Assembly (NCBI RefSeq): GCF_027497495.1
Contig: NZ_CP114205.1
Coordinates: forward strand, 1,426,001-1,490,000
Length of the DNA stretch: 64,000 bases
From: Streptomyces tubercidicus
GTDB lineage: Bacteria; Actinomycetota; Actinomycetes; Streptomycetales; Streptomycetaceae
Direction: 5' to 3'
The position numbers and the translations under genes are program-made. The notes beneath the pieces were generated by a model. The model was not told the origin of the DNA and ran no database searches. It saw only the letters and a list, made by a program, of their open reading frames with translations. Position 1 is the stretch's first letter; each line of letters starts with the position of its first letter. Below are positions 24,871 through 34,700 of this stretch, piece after piece.

Positions 24871-25359
24871 TCACCTGGAGCAGGGTGTGGCGGTGAGGGT
24901 GGCGCTCCTTGTGCGGCGCTGGGGACTGTTGTCGTCGAGTGCGGTGTCCTCGGTGATGTGGATCTGGTCGCCGAGGGGGTTGCTGGTGTCGAGGGTGAGG
25001 GTGAGTGTCCAGGTGCCGTCGAAGCTGGCGGGTTCGGCGGGGAGGAGGGTGAGGAGGGTGGTGGCCGGATCGGTGGTGGCGGTTTCGACCAGCCATTGCC
25101 GGCCGTGGCCGGGGCCGCGTGGGAGGTCCAGCCGGGTGCGCAGGATGACGGGCTCGTCGGTGGGCACGTGTGCGTTGGGGGCGAGGGGGAGGCTGAGGGT
25201 GATCCGTTCGCAGCGCACCGGGCGGGCGAGGGGGCCGTCCTGGGGGTCCCCGATGGTGATGTGCATGCGGCTGAGGGCCACTGCGCCGGGTTGTGCCGCC
25301 GTCGCCGCGGTGTGCTCCGGGCGGTAGGGCAGGAGCAGGGCTTGGTCCGGGCTGGTCAC
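24871..25359 (-). CDS. Small stand-alone domain protein, fourth gene of the DUF6603 operon
   Basis: A 162-aa protein whose GTG start overlaps the stop of the 1,364-aa gene (GTGA), so translation is coupled. The core GRQWLVETATTDPATTLLTL and LPAEPASFDGTWTLTLTLD aligns with the N-terminal domain of the next protein (RQW, then EPA-x-FDG-T/S-W). It is a duplicated beta domain without export signals. By analogy with modular assemblies it could be a connector or cap, but that is inference. No known family. Confidence 0.7.
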   Translation of the reverse strand: MTSPDQALLLPYRPEHTAATAAQPGAVALSRMHITIGDPQDGPLARPVRCERITLSLPLAPNAHVPTDEPVILRTRLDLPRGPGHGRQWLVETATTDPATTLLTLLPAEPASFDGTWTLTLTLDTSNPLGDQIHITEDTALDDNSPQRRTRSATLTATPCSR

Positions 25360-28300
25360 GACGGGGGTCCTTCCAGAGCCGGTGAAGCGGCGGAGGCCGG
25401 GGTGGAGGGGGTCTGTCCGGGGTTGGCGGGCTGGAGTTGGAGGTAGCCGGAGCGGGCGATGGGCAGGGGGGCGTCCGGGTGGGAGAGCTGGTCGGCGTTG
25501 TAGATGAGGTGTTCGTCCCAGTCGGGCAGCGGCAGGCCGGTCGCGGTGCCGTCCACGGCGATCGGCTCTGCCCAGGTCCAGTTGCCGTGCCAGGCCGCGG
25601 GGCGGGGCATGACGAGGGATGAGTCCGGTGGCTCGGCCAGTGCCGTGAATTCCCGTACGGCGAAGGGCTCATCGGCGGGGGCGGTGTGTCGCAGCCGCAG
25701 GTAGCGGGCGGTGAGCGGTGCGTCGGGAACGTGGTGGATCTCGGTCACCTGCCCGCTGCTGACCAGAAGGGTCCACTGTTCGCCGTCGGTGGAGGCTTCC
25801 AGGTCGGTGGCTTGGGGAGTGTGGGTACCGTCCGGGCGGCCGAGGAGGAGGTCGATGGCTTCGACTTGGCGTTCGGTGTGCAGGTCGAGGCAGGCCCAGT
25901 CGCCTGCGGCCGGTGGTTCGCTGCTTTCGTAGGAGGTGGTCGGGTCGCCGTCGGTCATGGCGGAGGCCGGGTGGCCGGGCTTGGCCTTGGTGGAGGCGGT
26001 GGCTGCAGGGGGGCCGAAGCGGTCGGGGGCGAGGAGGGGGTTGAGGCGGAAGGAGGCGCGGATCCGGGTGAGGGCGCGGTGGGTGGTGTCGGCGTCCACG
26101 GCGACGTCGCTGACCGGCAGGATGTCGGTGGTGGCATGGACGGCGGTGTGGGGGCAGGCGAGCAGGGTGAGGTGGTGGGTGGCGGGGCGGTCGGCCGGGC
26201 GGACAGGCAGGGTGAGGTGTACGCCGGTGTCGGTGCTGATCGCGGTCACGTAGTTGTTGGACGGGCCGTCGGGGTCGACGGCGTGCAGGCGGTCGTAGCG
26301 GGTGGGCTGGTCGTGGTCGTCGGCGGCGAAGTAGCCGATCAGGCCGTCGGTGAGGCGGTCGGGGTCGCCGAGCCGGACGGTCCAGCGGTACTCGGAACAG
26401 TCCTCGTCCGGCTGGGTTTTGAGGGCGGACCTCCAGCTGGGGTCGGTGAGCGGTTCGCCCAGCAGGTCGAGGTTGAGGCGGGTGCGGATGAGGGCGACGG
26501 GGCGGCCGATGAGCCGGGCCGGGGAGCGGTCCTCGTCCGGTGCGGGTTCGAGGATGTGGTCGAGGGCGGTGTCGATGGTCTTGGACAGGGCTTCGAAGGC
26601 TTCGGGCCCGTGGCCGAGCGGACCGTTGGGGAGCAGTCCGCAGGCGAAAGCGGCGACGTGCGGATAAGCGGCGGCGAAGTCGTCATCGCGCGGGTGGCTG
26701 TAGGGGGCGTGGGGGAGAGCGTTCCAGGCGGTGGTGGGGGTGTTGTGGGTGTCGCGTACCACGCGTAGTTCGCCGAGCGGCTCCCCGTCGGGCCCGTAGA
26801 CCAGCAGGGTCCGGTCGAGGTGGTTGACCAGCAGCCAGCCCGCCACCGGTGCGTCAGCGCCGGGCAGTTGCCCGGGGCCGGTGGCTTGGGGTGCCGGTGC
26901 TGGTGGCTGGTCGGAGCGCAGCGGTACGGTCTCCAGCCGGACGCGGGCGGGCTGGACCAGCCGGGGCGGTAGTTGCACGAAGCGCTGCGGCCCGGGTGGG
27001 TCGGGGAACAGGCCGGCGTCCGGTACGACGCTGTCCGCGCGCAGGAGTGGGAACTGGATGGGTTCGGTCTGGTTCGGTTTCACCAGTGACAGCGCTCGTC
27101 CGAAGCGGTCGATGATGACCAGCTCGATGAAGTAGAACTGGCTCGCCCGGACGGGTTGAAAGCGCTGTGCGCCGTGGCCTTCCGCGCCGTCGGGGACGTG
27201 GTTGGTCTCACCGGCCAGGGAAAGGACGGAGTGGTCGGTGACGGCCTGGGCGGCGCCGTCCTGCTGCACCAGCCAGTCGTGGAAGCCGTCGAGGGACTGG
27301 GAGAGCACGTCGAGGTCGTCCAGTTCCTGTCGCGCGGTGCGCAGTTGGCCGGCCAGCTCGGACGGAGCGTGTTCGGCGAGCCGGCGGGCCTGTTCGCGCA
27401 GCACGTAGCGCAGGGAGGGGGTGAGGAAGGCGCGTCCGCCGAAGGCCGTCCAGCGCCGTCCGCCCTCGCCGGCCCCGGAAGCCGCGCCTTCCCCGTTCCA
27501 GCGGTAGCGGTCGCCGTCGAACTCCCAGTGGGGAGCGTCCTCCTGGCTGCTCTGGTAGGGAGTGGCGCAGTGCTTGATCTCCCACTGCAGGTAGAGCGGG
27601 AGCCAGGGCTGATGCCAGACCCGGGTGTACTCGGGCCAGGGGCCTTCGGCGTGGGCGCACCGGTCGGCGACGATGGTGTGCAGCGCGGTGTCGGTGCCGT
27701 TGGTGGCCGGGGTGCGCACGGCCTGGTCCAGCAGGGCGAATTCGGCGACCACCGCATGGACGATGCCGGGGATTTCGGGGGTGTTGTCGGGTAGCAGGGG
27801 GCTGTCCGGGGCGGGCACCCAGGTGCCGTTGATGTTCGCCCGGTTGAGAAGTCGGGAGGGCAGCCGGCAGGGCAGCGGGTCGTCCTCGTCACGGGTGAGC
27901 GGCTGGGTGATGCCCCTACTGGCATTTGTACTGGTCAGGGCGAGGACGGGGTCGGCCGGCCGGTGGTAGCTCTGCCGGGGGGTGCGCTTCAGCTCCAGCT
28001 CGTGCGACAGGTCCCTGTCCTGGGCATAGCGGTCGATCTCGCGCTGGGTCTCTTCAGGGGTCAGACCGTGCGGGACCAGCCCGCTGAGCCGTTGGACTTC
28101 CGTTGCGAGTTCGGCGACCTTGCTGCCGGCTTCCCCGATCTCCTGGTCCCAGGCCCTCTCGTCGAACTCGAAATCGAGGGGGCGGCGGTTATCGGGCAGG
28201 TGGCGCAGCCACCACACCCGCCACAGCCGCCACCGGGCGGAGGCGAGCTGTGCTTTGGCCTGGTCGTAGGCGTCCTGTTCGCGGTTGAGGGTGGTGATCC

Positions 28301-29450
28301 AGGCCGGCTGTTCGGGAGGCGGGGCCTGGGCGTCGACCTGTTCGCTGGGCCGGTTGACGACCTGCCAGGTGGCGCCGCCGTCGTGACCGCTGAACCAGGA
28401 CCGTCGGGTGATCTCGTCCAGAGTGCTCAGCCAGTCGGGGTCGTCGAGCTGGTCGGGGTTGCCGTGGAACAGGGCGCGGACTTGGTTGGCGAGACGGTCG
28501 CCGGGGGTCTGGCGGGCGACGAGCGCGGCGACGGCGTCGGCGGTGCTGTGGCCGATCGCTACCTTGACCTCCCGGCCGGCGGGCCGATCGGGGTCGTCGG
28601 GGTGGCCGCCCTCGCGGTTCCAGGGGATGCCGAGGGCGGTGCCGACGTACCTGGTCCGGGTGAGGGTGTCGGGCATGTCCTCGGGGGCAGCCCAGCCCAG
28701 GGCCCGGAGCACGTCGGCGGGGCTGTCCGGGCCGGCGTCGGGGGGCAGCAGGCCCTCGATGTTCCGGGCGGTGTGGAGGATGTCGGCGTCGTCGTCGCTG
28801 TACCAGCCGATCACGCAGTAGCTGACGGCGCACGGCGGCGGGTAGTTGTCGTTGCCTTTGAGGTCGGCGAGGGTGTCGTGGAAGAGGAAGACGTCCTCGT
28901 GGTAGGGCGCGAAGGCGGCGAAGGCGGGCAGGCCGCTGCCGATCGCGGTCAGGAACAGCGGCCGGGCGGGCGGTTCCTGCCAGGGGCCGTCGGCCAGGGG
29001 GTGGGCGCGGCCGATGTAGTCGGCACGGGGTGCCTCCTTGGGCGACCTGGGGTCGACGAACGGCGTGAACGCCGAATTCGCGGGCCCGCCGTCGGCCTTC
29101 TCCAGATAGTCGCTGTGGACCAGGAATCCGGCGGCCTTCAGCTCGCCGCGCACCTGCGCGTAGCGGATCACCAGCCAGCGGTTGGGTACCAGCGGGAAGG
29201 TGCTGACGCCGGTGGCGGGGTCGATCGCGCCGGTGGCCAGTGCCTCGGGCAGCTGCCACTGCACGTGGATGCCCTCACCGGGGTTGCCGTCGGAGTGCTG
29301 GATGGACGGCTCGGCGTTGTGGCGGTGCTCCTTGTCGAACGTCCAGGGGTACTTCGGGGCCCAGCGGCGGAAGTCGTCGTACTCGTTCACGGCGCGGGTG
29401 GCCAGCAGCGCGTGGACCTCGACGGGGACGATCAGGTCGGTGTCGGTCAT
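25356..29450 (-). CDS. Giant 1,364-aa protein with a discoidin-like (F5/8 type C) domain, third gene of the DUF6603 operon
   Basis: Starts MTDTDLIVPVEVHALLATRA at an ATG overlapping the upstream stop (ATGA). Most of residues 1-1130 match no family I know; they include NRWLVIRYAQVRGELKAAGF, a helical, possibly coiled segment around 390-460 and a second helical one around 650-700. At about 1150-1290 lies an F5/8C-like galactose-binding fold: SAMTDGDPTTSYESS, ERQVEAIDLLLGRPDG, ASTDGEQWTLLVSSGQVTE and TARYLRLRHTAP. Such domains usually bind carbohydrate or lipid surfaces. There is no signal peptide or transmembrane helix, so export, if any, must be non-classical. The C-terminal 70 residues are Trp/Pro-rich. 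Confidence 0.8.
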   Translation of the reverse strand: MTDTDLIVPVEVHALLATRAVNEYDDFRRWAPKYPWTFDKEHRHNAEPSIQHSDGNPGEGIHVQWQLPEALATGAIDPATGVSTFPLVPNRWLVIRYAQVRGELKAAGFLVHSDYLEKADGGPANSAFTPFVDPRSPKEAPRADYIGRAHPLADGPWQEPPARPLFLTAIGSGLPAFAAFAPYHEDVFLFHDTLADLKGNDNYPPPCAVSYCVIGWYSDDDADILHTARNIEGLLPPDAGPDSPADVLRALGWAAPEDMPDTLTRTRYVGTALGIPWNREGGHPDDPDRPAGREVKVAIGHSTADAVAALVARQTPGDRLANQVRALFHGNPDQLDDPDWLSTLDEITRRSWFSGHDGGATWQVVNRPSEQVDAQAPPPEQPAWITTLNREQDAYDQAKAQLASARWRLWRVWWLRHLPDNRRPLDFEFDERAWDQEIGEAGSKVAELATEVQRLSGLVPHGLTPEETQREIDRYAQDRDLSHELELKRTPRQSYHRPADPVLALTSTNASRGITQPLTRDEDDPLPCRLPSRLLNRANINGTWVPAPDSPLLPDNTPEIPGIVHAVVAEFALLDQAVRTPATNGTDTALHTIVADRCAHAEGPWPEYTRVWHQPWLPLYLQWEIKHCATPYQSSQEDAPHWEFDGDRYRWNGEGAASGAGEGGRRWTAFGGRAFLTPSLRYVLREQARRLAEHAPSELAGQLRTARQELDDLDVLSQSLDGFHDWLVQQDGAAQAVTDHSVLSLAGETNHVPDGAEGHGAQRFQPVRASQFYFIELVIIDRFGRALSLVKPNQTEPIQFPLLRADSVVPDAGLFPDPPGPQRFVQLPPRLVQPARVRLETVPLRSDQPPAPAPQATGPGQLPGADAPVAGWLLVNHLDRTLLVYGPDGEPLGELRVVRDTHNTPTTAWNALPHAPYSHPRDDDFAAAYPHVAAFACGLLPNGPLGHGPEAFEALSKTIDTALDHILEPAPDEDRSPARLIGRPVALIRTRLNLDLLGEPLTDPSWRSALKTQPDEDCSEYRWTVRLGDPDRLTDGLIGYFAADDHDQPTRYDRLHAVDPDGPSNNYVTAISTDTGVHLTLPVRPADRPATHHLTLLACPHTAVHATTDILPVSDVAVDADTTHRALTRIRASFRLNPLLAPDRFGPPAATASTKAKPGHPASAMTDGDPTTSYESSEPPAAGDWACLDLHTERQVEAIDLLLGRPDGTHTPQATDLEASTDGEQWTLLVSSGQVTEIHHVPDAPLTARYLRLRHTAPADEPFAVREFTALAEPPDSSLVMPRPAAWHGNWTWAEPIAVDGTATGLPLPDWDEHLIYNADQLSHPDAPLPIARSGYLQLQPANPGQTPSTPASAASPALEGPPS

Positions 29451-31747
29451 CGGGCGGTCTCCTGGCCAGGTGCGGCATCGAGGGTCAGACGTTGTTCGAT
29501 GGGGGCGTTGACGAGTTGCAGGGCGAACTCGCCCGGTGCCAGGTCGCGCAGGTCCGGATCGAGGGCGGCGGCCAGCGCGGGCACCAGCCCCCGATCGCCG
29601 CGCAGGGCCAGGACATCCGGGCCGTCCCCGTCGGGCGACCGCAGGTGGCGGGTGAGCAGCTTCTTGTCGGCCGGGTAGTCACGGCCCAGCGAGTAGCCGA
29701 GCCCCGGGTCCGCACCCGTTCGGTGCTGGCGCAGGCTGAGGAAGCTGATGTCCTCGTTGTCGTCGCGCTCTTCGCCGTCGTCGGTCTTGTTGCCGTCGAT
29801 GCCGAAATGGATGCCCTGACCAGGCTCCCGGATGACGACCTCGTCGGGCAGGGCATCCAGGAGCAGCAGCAGGGTGTCGGGGGCGAGGTGGTCGCGGCGC
29901 AGCTCGCCGACGCTCTCGCCCGCGGCGGTGGCGAGGATGTCGAACACCGGCCACGCTGTGACGAGTTCGGAGCGGATCAGCAACCCGGCCTCCGGGCGGG
30001 ACGAGTCGGCGCGGCGGCGGTCGATGCCGGCGGTGAGCGCGGTATCGACCTCGGCGTCCAGGGACGTGTGTACGCCGACGTCACGGGCCCCGGCGAGCAG
30101 CGCCTCGATCCAGTGCGGGTCGACGCGGAAGAACCGGATCGACTCCGGTGGCAGCATCGCGGGATGCGGCACCAGGTAGGTGAACGGCACCCGGCGCAGC
30201 AGGGCCAGCTCGTCCAGCCACGCCGGAAGGGTACGGGCGTGGCGTTCGGCAACCGCCTCCAGCGCTGCCACCCGCGACGGAGCGGCGAGCGCGGCGCGCG
30301 CGGCTGACTGCGTGAGGCGGGCGCGACGGGCCGGCGCAGCGGTCTGCTCGTGCGGGGTGAGCGGGCGGGCGAGCGCGTCGAGCAGCCGGGTGGCGAACCC
30401 GGGGGCGGCCAGCTCCCTCATGGTGCGCCCGTTCAGATCGCCCGGGTCGGCGGCGGCCAGCGCAGGATCGGCGGCCAGCGCCATCTGCGTCGCGGCGGTG
30501 TTGGCCAGTTCGCGCCGCGCCCGCGTCATCTCCTCGCTGTAGTCGGGGTCGCTCAGTGCCAGAGTGCGGCCCAGCGTCCAGGCGGCGGCGTAGGAGACGT
30601 CGAACAGACCGTGCTCCGGCTCGTAGATCAACGCGTGATCGGCCGTGGTCTTCGGGGTATCCCGGGCGAAGTCGCGGGTGGCGGGGGCGATGACGGGGAC
30701 GAACGGGCCCCGGTACCAGCCGTAGGTGGTCTCCCCCGACAGCAGTCGGTAGGGCAGCGGGGCGTAGCCCAGCTCCAGACGGCGCCTGGTGTACTGCTCG
30801 GCGTCCGTCGTGGACCGGGCCGCCACCTGGTTGTCCGGGCGCAGGCGCAGGGCAAGGTTCTCCCGTGCCCCGGGCGGACGGCCGGGCGCCATGAGGTTGT
30901 CGAGCAGGGCTGCGGGGTCGCGTGTGCCCGCCGGGTCGTGGGTGAACGTCCAGGAATGCAGCACGCACAGCCGCACCGACCGCACATTTTCCGGTAGTTG
31001 GCCGGGGGCGAGCCTGCCGTGGAAGCCTTCCAGGGAGACCAGGTGCGCGGTGTGGGCGCCGGTCTGACTCGGCAGGCGGTTGGCGGCCAGGACGGCGTAC
31101 TGTCCCTCGGTCAGGCGTTCGCCGTCATCACGTACCTGCGGCCGGGTAGCAACGTCCCGGACGTGGGCGAGGTAGTGCAGTTCCTCCTCACGCGGCACGA
31201 GGGCGGTGAACAGCTCGGCCGGGACGTCGATACTCTGGCAGCGGCTGGCCGCGACCCCGTCGTCGATGGGGCCGAGGTCGGGGCCGAGAATGCCGTCTCC
31301 GGAGTTGCGCAGCTCGGCGACGGTACGGGTGGTGGTCCGGCCCAGGCCCTCCGGGTCATCGGGAAGTTCGCCTGCGCGGAAGACCATCAGTGCCAGCCAC
31401 GGCGCCTGTTGGGGCACCGCGGCCGCTGGTGCCTGTTCATGCAGCGCACGGGCCTTCAGCAGCCGTTCCCAGGGCAGGATCGACCGGTTGAGGGTGATGT
31501 GCGCGAGGGTCCGGCTGAAGTCACCGCTGGCGCCTTCGGCCGGGTAGTGGGCGTGCACCGAGGAGGGGTCGAGGACGAAGCGGACCGCGCGGATCTCGAA
31601 CCGCTGTGTGGTGGCGGGGAGGGAAGCGTCCCGGAGGCGGTCGTGGCCGTCCAGCTGGTGCTGCACCGTGAGGGTGTAGACGCCGGCGGTGGCCATCGGT
31701 CGGCGGTAGTCGTGGAAGGCAACGCGGAGGTCTTCTGTGGCGCTCAA
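29447..31747 (-). CDS. 766-aa protein of unknown family, second gene of the DUF6603 operon
   Basis: TTG start at 31747, 7 bp after the DUF6603 stop, with AGAGG upstream; the end overlaps the next start by 4 bp. The N-terminus (GVYTLTVQHQLDG; RFEIRAVRFVLDPSSVHAHY) is beta-rich. The middle has LPYRLLSGETTYGWYRGPFV and FDVSYAAAWTLGRTLALSD. A helical Ala/Arg-rich section (about 420-500) is followed by VPFTYLVPHPAMLPPESIRF and FRVDPHWIEALLAGA, which look conserved. No nucleotide, metal or protease motif and no export signal are visible. Its place in the operon suggests a structural partner of the other giant proteins. Confidence 0.78.
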   Translation of the reverse strand: MSATEDLRVAFHDYRRPMATAGVYTLTVQHQLDGHDRLRDASLPATTQRFEIRAVRFVLDPSSVHAHYPAEGASGDFSRTLAHITLNRSILPWERLLKARALHEQAPAAAVPQQAPWLALMVFRAGELPDDPEGLGRTTTRTVAELRNSGDGILGPDLGPIDDGVAASRCQSIDVPAELFTALVPREEELHYLAHVRDVATRPQVRDDGERLTEGQYAVLAANRLPSQTGAHTAHLVSLEGFHGRLAPGQLPENVRSVRLCVLHSWTFTHDPAGTRDPAALLDNLMAPGRPPGARENLALRLRPDNQVAARSTTDAEQYTRRRLELGYAPLPYRLLSGETTYGWYRGPFVPVIAPATRDFARDTPKTTADHALIYEPEHGLFDVSYAAAWTLGRTLALSDPDYSEEMTRARRELANTAATQMALAADPALAAADPGDLNGRTMRELAAPGFATRLLDALARPLTPHEQTAAPARRARLTQSAARAALAAPSRVAALEAVAERHARTLPAWLDELALLRRVPFTYLVPHPAMLPPESIRFFRVDPHWIEALLAGARDVGVHTSLDAEVDTALTAGIDRRRADSSRPEAGLLIRSELVTAWPVFDILATAAGESVGELRRDHLAPDTLLLLLDALPDEVVIREPGQGIHFGIDGNKTDDGEERDDNEDISFLSLRQHRTGADPGLGYSLGRDYPADKKLLTRHLRSPDGDGPDVLALRGDRGLVPALAAALDPDLRDLAPGEFALQLVNAPIEQRLTLDAAPGQETAR

Positions 31748-31754
31748 CGTCGGT

Positions 31755-34700
31755 TCACCTCTCGGCTGCGGTGGTCATGGGCGGGTTGGTGAACGTGGTC
31801 TGCGCAAGCTCCGCGTAGCGGGTCAGTGGGTCGTCGGTGCCGGGGGCGAGTCCGAGACCGGCCAGAGCGGCGTGCACCGAGGAACGGGCCGCGGCCGTGG
31901 CCTCCGCAGCGATGCCGGTGCCCGGGGCGACGATGGCGGCGATGCTCCTCTCGTCCACCACGGACGCGGCCCCTTCCTCTTCCGAGCCCAGCAGCGGGAT
32001 CGGCGCGTCCGGCCGCTTGTCGGCTTTCAGAGCCTCGGCATCGACCCGGCCGACAGACGGAGCCAGCTCGGGCCTCGGGATCTCGAAGGTGACCCCGGCC
32101 AAGCAGTTGCTGAGCAGGCCGTCGCCGTCCAGGACATCTGCCGGTTTGCGCAGTGGCGCGCCCCACATCGCCTTGGGCATGTCCTGCCGGTAAGCGGCGA
32201 CCCTCCAATCGGCGAGGGAGGCTCCGATGTCGGATGTCAGGGTGACGTGGTGTTCGGAGACCACCTCCCGCAGGCCCATCGGCCGGATGTCGATGGGGCT
32301 GCCTTCGGCCCCGGGGAGGGGCTCGTCGTTGTAGATGATGCGGCTGGCGGGTACGGCGGCCTCGGTGCGCACGGCGAACCCCTCGCAGGAAACCAGCACA
32401 GGCTCGCCCGCGGCGGACCGGGCAGCGGTCTCCTCGGGGTCGACGTCGGCCAGCAGTCCCCACAGCGGGGTGAGGGACAGTGGGGCGGGCAGCTGGACCC
32501 GGAACTCCGGCCACTCGATCGCCGGTGCGCCGTCGCGGCTATTGCCGAAGTTGATGGTGAAGGTGATGAACCAGATCTTCACCTTGGCGCGGCCACCGAT
32601 CGGCGGGCCCCACAGATCCAGTGACACCCCGACTTCCAGAGAGATCCGGACCCTGACGAACAGCACCTTGACGGTGGCCGCGACGCCGATGTTCAGGCCC
32701 ATCGACAGGTCGAAGTAGAACGGCTTCCACTGCACCAGCGCGTCCAGCCACGCGGTGAACCACGCCTGTAGCTGGATGCCGTGCCCCTGGTCGTAGCTGG
32801 CCGACAGCTCGCCGCCGGCCATGAACGCGCCATCGGTGAGCGCCGCGTACACCTGGCCGCGGATGGTCACCGGGCCCCGCTGCCACCGCCAGCCCACCCG
32901 AGGCGGGTTGGGGTAGTAGGCGGGCCGCTTGAAGCGGGGGTGATAGCCGCCCAGGGTGAACACGAAGCCCTTGCCGCCCCCTTGCGCGGTGCGGTCCTTG
33001 CCCCAGATGTAGAGCGAGAGCCCGCCGGTGAGCTCGGCCGCCGGGTCGATGACGTACGAGCCGGGCGCAATGACCGCGTCCATCGAGAACAGGCCCTGGT
33101 CGTGGTGGTAGCCGATGGCCAGGTCGATCACGAGCCGGGCGATCGGCTGCTTGTCAGCGCTGCGGTTGCGCGGCAGATCGATGGTGGTGCGGCCGATCAG
33201 CAGCACCTTCCACGACTCACCGCCCTCGACCAGCAGCAGCGCACGGGAGCGGATGAACTCGAACGAGCTGAACTCGATCCCGCCGGCGCCCCAGTACTGG
33301 CCCTCACGCGGAGTGATCCAGCCGCCCGGTCCGGCGAGCTTCGCCAGCACCTGCTCCGGGGTCTCGCCACTGCCACTGCCGTCCAGCCGGTGCACCAGCG
33401 GAAACTGGCTCACCTGGGCGATGGTCGGGGTGCGCACGGTGCTGTTGACACCGAAACCCAGCGAGATGCCGACGACCCGGAACGGCGGCGGCCCGAACAA
33501 CCCGCGCTCACCGCCGGAGATCTCACCGAACAGGAACATCGAAGACCAGCCGTCCTTGGCCTTCGCATACGAGCCGGCGGCGCGCAGCGCGAAGAACCCG
33601 GTCTCGACCGAAGCGAGCCCGACGAACTGCTCCTTGAGGCCAGGGGCGATCTCGGAGCCGGTGCGCCGTTCCACCATGCCGCTGATCCTCAGCGGCGGCT
33701 TGTCCAGCTGCACACCCGCGCCGCGCAGCCGGGGCTCGACGTTCAACTCCCCGTCGATCGCGAGCCCAAGTCCCAGCAGGACCAGCTGGACCGGCCCGAG
33801 TGTCATGACGGCATCGAAGGCCACGGTCAGCCAGCCGTTGGCGTAGCCGAGGCTGACCTGGCTGATGCGGACCGGTCCGGATGCCTGATCCAGCTGCTGG
33901 GCGGAGTCGCTGCGCTCCTGCCCCGCGGCGGCGCGTTCCCGTCCCAGCACCACCGCGTCCCCGGATGCGTCCGGCGACGCCGGGGCATCGGGGCGGCTCA
34001 GTGGCCGCGGAGGAGGGGGAGGAGGGGAAGCCCCGGTGCCGTTCGGCCGCACGACCAGCGGCGCCAGCGCTTTGCCGCCAATCGTCAGCGAGGCCCAGAC
34101 AAGCAGGCCACGTACCAGCGGCTCCGCCGGCGGCACGGGGAGCAGGCCCTCGTTGGCCCCCGGCAGGCCCCTCAGCAACGCGTTCAGAGCCTGGACTCGG
34201 GCTGCCGGCCATGCGCTATCGGCGTAGAGGAACTGCACCCCCGTCACGACCACGTCGCCGGCTGGCGGAATGGCCTCTCCCACCAGGGGAAGGTCGGACA
34301 TCCGGGCCCCCACTTCCCCCCGCACCGCCACCAGCCGAGCCGCCGTCGTCGGGCCTTGACCCTCCGTCGGCACCGACGCCACCACCACCCCCACCCGTCC
34401 CACTGCCACCGACACGACCAGCCAGCCCGGTGCGGAAGGAACAGTGGGGAAGCGATAGGTGCACGATGCCGAATGGAACGCGGGAACGAAGGGGGCAAGG
34501 TCGGAGGGCACCTCGACACCCACGGCGGCGGCCAAGTGAGACAGCGTCAGTTCCTCACCGCTGTTCTCCATGGCTGCGCTCAGTTCCCAGACTCCTTTGC
34601 TCGGGTTGCCGATAGCGCCCAGGAACCCGAGCCGGATACGTTCGCCTTCGTCACCGCCCTGCGCGGGCGCCTCCAGGACCAGGCGCGCCGTGTACTCCTG

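Noticed and set aside
24842..25672. N-terminal extension of the repeat protein to an ATG at 25672
   Set aside because: It would overlap the coupled 162-aa gene completely and is His/Pro/Arg-rich antisense-like text; the GTG at 24841 has a ribosome site.
27963..29678. 571-codon plus-strand open frame antisense to the 1,364-aa gene
   Set aside because: Val/Gly-rich repetitive text typical of antisense frames in high-GC DNA; no ribosome site or homology.
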